Source: Sulfurimonas sp.
Lineage (GTDB): Bacteria > Campylobacterota > Campylobacteria > Campylobacterales > Sulfurimonadaceae
Assembly: GCA_027063505.1 (NCBI GenBank)
Contig: JAMORO010000006.1
Coordinates: forward strand, 1-48,609
Direction of reading: 5' to 3'
DNA length: 48,609 nucleotides
The notes under the pieces are model-generated. The model was not told where the DNA came from, did no database searches, and saw only the letters and a program-made list of their open reading frames with translations. Within the stretch, counting starts at the first letter, position 1. Each line of letters begins with the position of its first letter. Positions 44,245 to 48,609 of this stretch are shown here, piece by piece. Made by a program: the position numbers and the translations under genes.

Positions 44245-44838
44245 ATCTTAAAATATATAACACTTTTTCTCCTTACTACTCTCCATCTTTTCGCACTTAT
44301 AGAGTTAAATAGTGCCACAGCAGATGAGCTCTTAGAACTCAACGGCATAGGTAAAGCAAAATCTCAAAAAATCATCGCTTATAGAGAGGAACATCAATGT
44401 TTTAAGAGCATAGATGAGTTGGCGAAGATAGAGGGGATAAGTAAAAAAATTATCACAAGCAACAGAGCATCCCTTACTCTTGGTGTTTGTAGTGTTGCTC
44501 CTCAACCACAGCAGACTCCTCAAGCAGCTCTTATGGAGGTTCTACTTGACCCCATAAACATACTCTTTGTAATCATCATCTTCGTACTCGGTTTCCTTGA
44601 CCACACCACAGGTAAAGACCTTAAGAGTCAGATAGTAAGTGTTGGTGTTCTTGGAACATTTGTGGGGATATTTATAGGGTTACAAGCCTTTAACCCTGAT
44701 GACATTGTCAATAGTGTAAATGATATATTGATGGGTTTAAAGACGGCCTTTTTTACCTCCATAGTAGGGATGAGTGTCTCAACTATTCTCTCCATAGTCC
44801 AGAAGTTCAGTAAAAAGAGGGATAGAGAGGGTGAATAG
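44245..44838 (+). CDS. ComEA-like HhH domain fused to a MotA/TolQ/ExbB-type channel subunit (start codon ATC or lost)
   Basis: An open frame of 198 codons. It begins, after a TAA at 44224-44226, with Shine-Dalgarno AAAGGG (44233-44238) and an ATC at 44245, followed by LKYITLFLLTTLHLFA (signal-like), a helix-hairpin-helix domain (ELNSATADELLELNGIGKAK; later CFKSIDELAKIEGISKK), a Pro/Gln linker (APQPQQTPQ), a membrane segment LDPINILFVIIIFVLGFL, and the channel core VSVGVLGTFVGIFIGL with GLKTAFFTSIVGMSVSTIL. Canonical in-frame starts are only TTG 44419 (inside the HhH domain) and ATG 44533 (channel alone, 101 residues). The HhH part closely parallels the 46228-46473 protein, including the Cys pair. 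Overlaps the OmpA-like gene by 8 bp. Confidence 0.7.
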   Translation: MLKYITLFLLTTLHLFALIELNSATADELLELNGIGKAKSQKIIAYREEHQCFKSIDELAKIEGISKKIITSNRASLTLGVCSVAPQPQQTPQAALMEVLLDPINILFVIIIFVLGFLDHTTGKDLKSQIVSVGVLGTFVGIFIGLQAFNPDDIVNSVNDILMGLKTAFFTSIVGMSVSTILSIVQKFSKKRDREGE

Positions 44839-45505
44839 GGAGTGGATAAGCATCTCAGATATGATGTCGGGGTTGATGCTGATATTTCTCTTTATTGCCA
44901 TTAGTTTTATGGTGAAAGTTGAGTCTGAAAAACAGGCTATGAAAGATGTGGTTTTAGAGTACAGAGACACAAAAGTAAATCTTAATGAGGCACTTTTTAG
45001 TGAGTTTGAGGATGACTTAGAGGAGTGGCATGCGAGCATCACCAAAGAGAACAGCATAGTTTTTGCTTCTCCTGAACTTCTCTTTGATGTTAGTAAAAGT
45101 GAGATAAAAGATGAGTTTAAAGCAGTGCTTAGAGAGTTTTTCCCTAGGTATATAAAGATACTCACTTCACAAGAGTATAGAGACTCTATCTATGAACTCA
45201 GAGTAGAAGGACACACTTCAGATAGCTGGAAAGGGAGTGAATCTCCAAAAGAGATCTATCTGAAAAACATGCAACTCTCACAAGAGAGAGCCTACAGAGT
45301 GCTCTCCTTCTGTTACTCGTTAGAAGATACTCTGAGTGTAAAAGATAGAAAATGGTTAGAGAAGTACCTCCGAGCAAATGGAATGGCGTTTTCTAAAATG
45401 CAGACTAAAGAGAGAGCAAGAAGAGTGGAGTTTGTGGTGCAGTTAAAAAGTGAAAAGAGTGTTTATGATGTTTTGGGTGAAGCTGAAGCCACACATCCGA
45501 AGTAG
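44831..45505 (+). CDS. OmpA/MotB-type partner of the fusion channel
   Basis: 224 residues from GTG 44831 (GAGAGG just upstream, overlapping the channel gene by 8 bp). N-terminal membrane helix ISISDMMSGLMLIFLFIAIS with Asp10 placed like the proton-binding Asp of MotB; then a short helical stretch and an OmpA-like domain about 75-215: ELLFDVSKSEIKDEF, LRVEGHTSDSWKG (one of the usual Asp positions is Ser), MQLSQERAYRVLSFC, ERARRVEFVV. The coiled coil is much shorter than in the 33556-34671 protein. The last residues (EATHPK) and stop come from a repeat element (45486-45506). Confidence 0.85.
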   Translation: MNREWISISDMMSGLMLIFLFIAISFMVKVESEKQAMKDVVLEYRDTKVNLNEALFSEFEDDLEEWHASITKENSIVFASPELLFDVSKSEIKDEFKAVLREFFPRYIKILTSQEYRDSIYELRVEGHTSDSWKGSESPKEIYLKNMQLSQERAYRVLSFCYSLEDTLSVKDRKWLEKYLRANGMAFSKMQTKERARRVEFVVQLKSEKSVYDVLGEAEATHPK

Positions 45506-45506
45506 T
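45486..45506 (+). repeat. Repeat-family head sequence forming the end of the OmpA-like gene
   Basis: AAGCCACACATCCGAAGTAGT matches 48057-48077 at all but one base (ATTCG there). It encodes the last five codons and the TAG of the upstream gene. Confidence 0.7.
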
Positions 45507-45674
45507 AGTCATTTATAGACTTGAAATGAAATCATGCTTAGATAACTCTAAAGTTACAATAGGTTTAGAAGCATTTAAAAATATAAGTGATGTTATAATT
45601 GTAAGTAGATTTGAAAATATAAAAGAGAAAGTTTACACTTTGAATATTTTAATAGTAATAGTCAGGAGAAACAT

Positions 45675-45884
45675 ATGAAAACTTTGCAACTTGAGATAGA
45701 AGATTCTAAGCTAGATATAGTTTTAAACATTATAAACAGTTTGAAAGATGGTATAGTAAAAAAATATGAAGTCAAAAGTGATACGAGAGAGGAAAATGAT
45801 TTTATATCTATTTCAGAGACTTCTTTAGAAAAAATTTGGGATAATGAAGAGGATAGTGTGTATGACAAATATCTTTCAATATGA
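45675..45884 (+). CDS. Probable antitoxin of the PemK/MazF pair
   Basis: 69 residues, acidic, with no recognised domain: N-terminal LQLEIEDSKLDIVLNIINSL then a charged tail ending EEDSVYDKYLSI. Shine-Dalgarno AGGAG at 45663-45667. It overlaps the toxin gene by 23 bp, the usual arrangement for type II systems, where the first gene blocks the toxin and represses the operon. Sequences of this kind usually sit before RelE or MazF toxins; DNA binding is not evident here. The interval 45506-45674 contains no convincing gene. Confidence 0.75.
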   Translation: MKTLQLEIEDSKLDIVLNIINSLKDGIVKKYEVKSDTREENDFISISETSLEKIWDNEEDSVYDKYLSI

Positions 45885-46197
45885 TGTTGTAATAGTAAAG
45901 TTTCCATTTGCAAGTAGTCTTAAGTATAAAGCACGACCAGCTGTTGTGGTTTCTTCAGACTACTACAATAACAATACAAGAGATACTCTTCTTATTTTAG
46001 CGATATCGAGTAGTGTAAGTTCTAAACAAAACTTTGAAAGAGAGTTACTTGAGTATACAAATGCAGGTTTACTAAAACCTTCCATCTTCAAAGCATCTAT
46101 AGCAACTATAGAAAAAGAGTTTATAATAACTAAGATTGGAACTTTAGACCGGCGAGATAGAGAAAACTTAAATAAAATGATAAAAACAATCTGTTAA
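45862..46197 (+). CDS. PemK/MazF-family endoribonuclease toxin
   Basis: 111 residues from ATG 45862; an earlier ATG at 45844 adds six residues that the family lacks. Family features: FQYDVVIVKFPFASS, KARPAVVVSSDYYN, LLILAISSS and a C-terminal helix with LDRRDRENLNKMI. MazF-type toxins cut single-stranded mRNA at short sites. Paired with the small acidic gene that overlaps it. The catalytic Arg in the KARPAVV loop and Ser/Thr in the third strand are present. Confidence 0.9.
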   Translation: MTNIFQYDVVIVKFPFASSLKYKARPAVVVSSDYYNNNTRDTLLILAISSSVSSKQNFERELLEYTNAGLLKPSIFKASIATIEKEFIITKIGTLDRRDRENLNKMIKTIC

Positions 46198-46227
46198 AAG
46201 AACTTGTCATAAAAGTTCAAGATGAAG

Positions 46228-46473
46228 TTACTCTCTACACTTCCCAACTTTCAAATTAGCTCTGTTTTTCTCTAAAGTCTTTTTCCCTATTCCTTTTACC
46301 TCTACTATGGATTCTACTGTTTTAAAACAGTGGGTAGCTCTATAGTTTATGATAGCTTCAGCTTTTTTTGGACCAATGCCATGAAGAGTTATAAGTTCGG
46401 AGGTACTTGCACTGTTTATGTCTATAGCACTCAAGAGAGAAGTTATAAGGAGGAGTATAGTAAATATCTTCAA
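46228..46473 (-). CDS. ComEA-like secreted helix-hairpin-helix protein
   Basis: 81 residues. Signal peptide MKIFTILLLITSLLSA, then the HhH domain: IDINSASTSELITLHGIGPK, AEAIINYRATHCFKT, VEVKGIGKKTLEKNR, ending KVGKCRE. ComEA binds incoming double-stranded DNA in the periplasm during transformation. The two Cys (HCF and GKC) could form a disulfide; both recur in the HhH part of the 44245 fusion (HQCF and GVC). The two are evidently paralogues, 1.4 kb apart. Confidence 0.88.
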   Translation of the reverse strand: MKIFTILLLITSLLSAIDINSASTSELITLHGIGPKKAEAIINYRATHCFKTVESIVEVKGIGKKTLEKNRANLKVGKCRE

Positions 46474-46540
46474 GAGAATCCTTTTTGCAGGTAAGAAAAT
46501 TATAGTTTATTTGTTATAAACTTAAAATGTGCTTTAACAC

Positions 46541-46628
46541 TATAAGCCATATATCGGAAGGAGTCTAGGATGTGATCCTTTAGGATCACCAGTAATGACT
46601 GTGAAGTTTATAAGCTACATATCAGAAG
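46541..46628. repeat. Repeat element A: two heads around a perfect small hairpin
   Basis: TATAAGCCATATATCGGAAG (46541-46560) and TATAAGCTACATATCAGAAG (46609-46628) are direct repeats with three differences. Between them, GTGATCC-TTTA-GGATCAC forms a perfect 7-bp hairpin inside GGATGTGATCCTTTAGG, the core also seen at 48084-48100. The stretch 46474-46635 otherwise has no gene. Confidence 0.7.
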
Positions 46629-46635
46629 AGAAAAT

Positions 46636-46926
46636 TTATTTGTATATATCTCCGCGAAATCCAATATCTGTTATTATTGCTTCAATGATAATTTCATCGT
46701 CAATAAGGCGTACAATTATTCTTACATCACCTTTTCTAATACGATAAACATCAGAGTATTTCCCTTTCATCTGCTTAAAGTCAATATTTATATCAATATT
46801 GTAATATTTTTTCTTGATGAAGTTAATAAGTAGCTCATCAACCTGTGCTTCTAAAAGTATATGAGTATTTTTCGTAAGAAATTTTGTTGCTTTTTTTAGG
46901 TAAGTGAGTTTAATATCTTTTTTCAC
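46636..46926 (-). CDS. RelE/ParE-superfamily toxin
   Basis: 96 residues. FKQMKGKYSDVYRIRKGDVR followed by IIVRLIDDEIIIEAI and a final RGDIYK is the core of RelE/ParE toxins (the Lys/Arg-rich beta sheet and C-terminal RGDIY). RelE-type members cut mRNA on the ribosome; ParE members attack gyrase; which applies cannot be told. One base separates it from the antitoxin stop. Confidence 0.88.
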   Translation of the reverse strand: MKKDIKLTYLKKATKFLTKNTHILLEAQVDELLINFIKKKYYNIDINIDFKQMKGKYSDVYRIRKGDVRIIVRLIDDEIIIEAIITDIGFRGDIYK

Positions 46927-46927
46927 A

Positions 46928-47203
46928 CTAAATCTCTATGCAGATACTCTTAGAGTGTGAAACCTTAGACTCTTCCTTTGTCATAGTAGAAAGGATCTCT
47001 TCTATCTCTTGTTGTTCTAGTCTATCATAAGCATTTTGCAAAAGCTCATACTCTTCTATAGGAATTATGACTGCCTCAGGCTTGTTTCTTCTGATGATAG
47101 CTATTTTTGGAAATATCTTACTTGTTATCTTATCGAGGTAACTACCAAGGGATTTCCCGAGTTCTGTTATGCCAACTATCTCTTCTTTTGCATATGTAAC
47201 CAT
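46928..47203 (-). CDS. Phd/YefM-family antitoxin
   Basis: 91 residues from ATG 47203, chosen because GGAG (47213-47210) lies six bases upstream; an ATG at 47215 would contain that site within the gene. Phd/YefM features: VGITELGKSLGSYLDKI, IAIIRRNKPEAVIIPIEEYE, then a long helix (LLQNAYDRLEQQEIEEIL) that wraps the toxin. The protein should bind the operon promoter and neutralise the RelE-like toxin encoded next. Confidence 0.9.
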   Translation of the reverse strand: MVTYAKEEIVGITELGKSLGSYLDKITSKIFPKIAIIRRNKPEAVIIPIEEYELLQNAYDRLEQQEIEEILSTMTKEESKVSHSKSICIEI

Positions 47204-47242
47204 ACTATACTCCATGTAAAAATATATATTTAAATATGAAGT

Positions 47243-47248
47243 ATTATA
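47243..47248 (-). promoter_or_regulatory. Extended -10 box of the Phd/RelE operon
   Basis: On the minus strand TATGCTATAAT precedes the antitoxin ATG by about 40 bp. A short imperfect dyad GCATAGTAATTATGC overlaps its upstream edge (47248-47262) and is a candidate autorepression site. Confidence 0.5.
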
Positions 47249-47270
47249 GCATAATTACTATGCAGGTGTC

Positions 47271-47370
47271 GGATGTACTCCTTTTAGTGCTAAAGCACAA
47301 CTTAGAAAAAAACTAAATTTTTTTCTGTAGGTGCACCATGATGTCGAAGAAGTAACAGGTGAGGCTACAG
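47271..47370. repeat. Repeat element B, interrupted copy
   Basis: GGATGTACTCCTTTTAG (47271-47287) and TAGGTGCACCATGATGTCGA (47328-47347) are the two halves of the unit that is continuous at 48084-48116, here split by about 40 bp. The insert (AGTGCTAAAGCACAACTTAG, then A-runs and T-runs) is the inverted copy of 48026-48055. AGGTGAGGCTACAG (47357-47370) is a separate direct repeat also found after the Uma2 gene. Confidence 0.7.
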
Positions 47371-47381
47371 TCTGTGGATAA

Positions 47382-47390
47382 TGCTATAAT
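47382..47390 (+). promoter_or_regulatory. Extended -10 box of the Uma2 gene
   Basis: TGCTATAAT, 27 bp before the ATG, with AAAGGA as ribosome site at 47405-47410. Confidence 0.55.
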
Positions 47391-47417
47391 TACAGATAGA
47401 TTTAAAAGGATATCATA

Positions 47418-47963
47418 ATGGGTGCATTAAAATTAGAAGATATTAATTATACATATAGTGACTATATGCAGTGGGAAGGTGACTGGGAACTTATAGATGG
47501 AGTACCTTTGGCAATGGCACCGGCACCTATGCGTAAACATCAGGGTTTGGCAACAAAAATAATCCGACAACTTGATGAACAACTTGATGAGTGTCTCAAG
47601 TGCGAAGTCTTAGGTGAAGTGGACTATAAAGTACATAATGACACTATTTTGAGACCAGATGTTGTAGTGGTATGTGATGAACAAAATGATAGCTATCTCA
47701 CAAAAGCACCAGAAATAGTTGTAGAAATCATCAGTAAATCAACAGCAAAAAGAGATGAGCAGTACAAGTTTGACATATATGAAGCAGAGTTAGTGAAGTA
47801 TTATATCTTAATTTATCCAGATGATTTAAGTGCAAAAATCTATAAAAACGAAAATGCAAAGTTCATAAAGCAAGGAGACTTCTCAAAAGAGAGTTATCGT
47901 TTTGAAAATGCTCTATGCGAGGTAGAGATAGATTTTGAGAAAGTTTTTAGAAGGTATAGGTGA
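47418..47963 (+). CDS. Uma2-family (DUF820) PD-(D/E)XK nuclease-like protein
   Basis: 181 residues. Family pattern: WELIDGVPLAMAPAP near 24-38, RPDVVVVCDE (about 86-95), PEIVVEIISKST with the EhK-like core (about 105-116), then DEQYKFDIYEAELVKYYILI. These proteins have a restriction-nuclease fold, are abundant in cyanobacteria and patchy elsewhere, and have no settled function. The gene sits alone between two copies of a repeat family, and its stop (TAGGTGAGGCTACAG) overlaps one of them, suggesting it moved with or was captured by the repeats. Confidence 0.88.
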   Translation: MGALKLEDINYTYSDYMQWEGDWELIDGVPLAMAPAPMRKHQGLATKIIRQLDEQLDECLKCEVLGEVDYKVHNDTILRPDVVVVCDEQNDSYLTKAPEIVVEIISKSTAKRDEQYKFDIYEAELVKYYILIYPDDLSAKIYKNENAKFIKQGDFSKESYRFENALCEVEIDFEKVFRRYR

Positions 47964-47982
47964 GGCTACAGAAAAAAATTTA

Positions 47983-48007
47983 CCAAATTTCATTTAGTGA
48001 AATTTGG
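47983..48007 (+). terminator. Hairpin after the Uma2 gene
   Basis: Perfect 10-bp arms CCAAATTTCA and TGAAATTTGG, loop TTTAG, 20 bp after the stop. A second small hairpin (GACT-TT-AGTC) and a T-run follow at 48014-48034. Confidence 0.6.
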
Positions 48008-48025
48008 CATAAGACTTTAGTCAAA

Positions 48026-48116
48026 AGTTTTTTTCTAAGTTGTGTTTTAGCACTAAAAGCCACACATTCGAAGTAGTGTTCTTGGATGTGCTCCTTTAGG
48101 TGCACCTTGATGTCGA
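48026..48116. repeat. Repeat element C, most complete copy
   Basis: It contains the arm 48026-48055 (inverted relative to 47286-47315), the head AAAGCCACACATTCGAAGTA (48056-48075), and the core GGATGTGCTCCTTTAGGTGC (48084-48103) through TTGATGTCGA (48116). It ends 20 bp before the first codon of the broken transposase, the place where a REP partner is expected. Confidence 0.75.
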
Positions 48117-48135
48117 TAAAAACAAAAGGACCTCT

Positions 48136-48469
48136 ATGCACTCAAATCTTCCTCACATAAATCAAATCTCGCATTATCAATTCATCACCTTTAGAACAAA
48201 AGATAGCACAGATGAGTTTGTCAAAAAACTACTTTCAGATAAAACAACCCAAACAAAAAAAGTTTATGTAAAATAATAACTTTTAGCATAATGCCAAATC
48301 ATATTCATCTACTGTTGGTTCAAAATGCAGAGCTTTCAAAGATTATTTTGATAAGGCGATAAGAGATGAGAAACATTTCTGGGTGACTTATGAGTATATT
48401 AAGAACAATGCTTTAAAAGCTGGACTTAGAGATGCGGATAGACGGTTTTATAGTGTTTATGAGAAATAG
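48136..48469 (+). pseudogene. REP-associated tyrosine transposase (RAYT, HUH/Y1 family), inactivated
   Basis: Three pieces in three frames. (1) 48136-48276, 46 codons from an ATG with AAAAGGA upstream: YQFITFRTKDSTDEFVKKLL, the N-terminal part. (2) about 48285-48362: IMPNHIHLLL, the HUH metal site (H-I-H), then ELSKIIL. (3) about 48347-48469: FDKAIRDEKHFWVTYEYIKN then NALKAGL, the Y1-type helix with the candidate Tyr, ending TAG. About 40 codons between pieces 2 and 3 are missing and stops separate the frames, so it cannot work. Intact relatives mobilise REP sequences. Confidence 0.82.
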
Positions 48470-48480
48470 GTGAGGCTAAA
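48467..48480 (+). repeat. Third copy of the TAGGTGAGGCTA motif at the transposase remnant's end
   Basis: TAGGTGAGGCTAAA; copies at 47957-47970 (end of the Uma2 gene) and, lacking the first T, at 47357-47370. In two cases the motif supplies the gene's stop codon. Confidence 0.65.
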
Positions 48481-48503
48481 GCAGCACCAAGTGATTTAAT
48501 ACA

Positions 48504-48528
48504 GTTCAAAGTTTGAACACTGTATAAT
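48504..48528 (+). promoter_or_regulatory. Operator-like dyad next to a -10 box
   Basis: GTTCAAA-G-TTTGAAC (48504-48518) is a perfect dyad; TATAAT follows at 48523-48528, four bases on. A repressor on the dyad would block the promoter. The likely target is the gene starting at 48560. Confidence 0.5.
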
Positions 48529-48559
48529 TTCGCCATAAAAAAACAGCAGGAAACAGTTA

Positions 48560-48609
48560 GTGCATACCGAAGAGTTAGAACTTGTCATACTTAAAAATGC
48601 AGAGCTTAT
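48560..48609 (+). CDS. Start of an unidentified gene, cut by window end
   Basis: A GTG at 48560 with AGGA at 48548-48551 opens a frame reading MHTEELELVILKNAEL to the edge. Promoter and dyad just upstream support a real start. Too short to name. Confidence 0.4.
   Translation, partial: MHTEELELVILKNAEL

Noticed and set aside
45526..45678. A 50-codon frame ending on the antitoxin start (ATGA)
   Set aside because: No ribosome site, no recognisable composition, and it spans an A+T-rich promoter region. Probably chance.

Overview
The window looks like a chromosomal segment of a free-living, respiratory member of the Campylobacterota (formerly Epsilonproteobacteria), probably Sulfurimonas-like. 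This is inference from gene content: low G+C, promoters that show an extended -10 box and little else, a futalosine-type menaquinone gene (mqnD), many one-protein sensory/c-di-GMP genes, and gene orders I recall from Campylobacter and Helicobacter (rqcH / small coiled protein / cdsA / dxr / tsaD; fliQ-murB; recA ... eno / FtsB-like / AMIN-domain protein). No rRNA, tRNA or CRISPR array was seen.

Layout. (1) 1-6.6 kb: an Aer/CetB-type PAS protein translationally coupled to a chemoreceptor-like protein with two NIT domains; cobalamin genes cbiG-cbiH (+) and cbiL (-), interrupted by a NIT-PAS-HD-GYP phosphodiesterase; the last 25 codons of a lost cobA-like gene lie upstream of cbiL. (2) 6.7-20.2 kb: a permuted-papain (YiiX-like) protein, a small lipoprotein, then the housekeeping run rqcH, cdsA, dxr, tsaD. 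This run is broken by a cytosine-methyltransferase/HNH-endonuclease pair, an outer-membrane protein and an orphan histidine kinase, and is followed by two overlapping c-di-GMP genes (heme-c/HD-GYP and Cache/GGDEF). (3) 20.3-33.6 kb: tpx, an outer-membrane barrel, murB/fliQ/mqnD, GGDEF-EAL proteins, recA, a cytochrome b, a periplasmic rhodanese, enolase, a divisome-like small protein and an AMIN protein. (4) 33.6-45.5 kb, envelope energetics: a MotA-like/OmpA-like pair resembling ZorA/ZorB without other Zorya genes, a MORN-repeat protein, an RND pump encoded as two half-genes, an 11-residue-repeat protein, a c'-like cytochrome, an RND adaptor, and a second proton-channel pair whose channel subunit is fused to a ComEA-like helix-hairpin-helix domain. 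(5) 45.5-48.6 kb, accessory: two toxin-antitoxin pairs, a stand-alone ComEA-like protein, a Uma2-family nuclease, a wrecked REP-associated (HUH/Y1) transposase and several copies of a repeat family that probably belongs to it.

How it fits together. Sensing of redox state and nitrogen oxides (NIT, Aer-type PAS, heme-c modules) feeds both chemotaxis and c-di-GMP turnover: two HD-GYP and two EAL proteins against two intact GGDEF domains. The most unusual locus is the ComEA-like/ExbB-like fusion (44245-44838), which has a good Shine-Dalgarno sequence in front of an ATC where a start codon is expected, plus its OmpA-like partner. A periplasmic DNA-binding domain joined to a proton-channel subunit suggests a PMF-linked process acting on DNA or on the cell wall. 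That idea is inference from architecture only.
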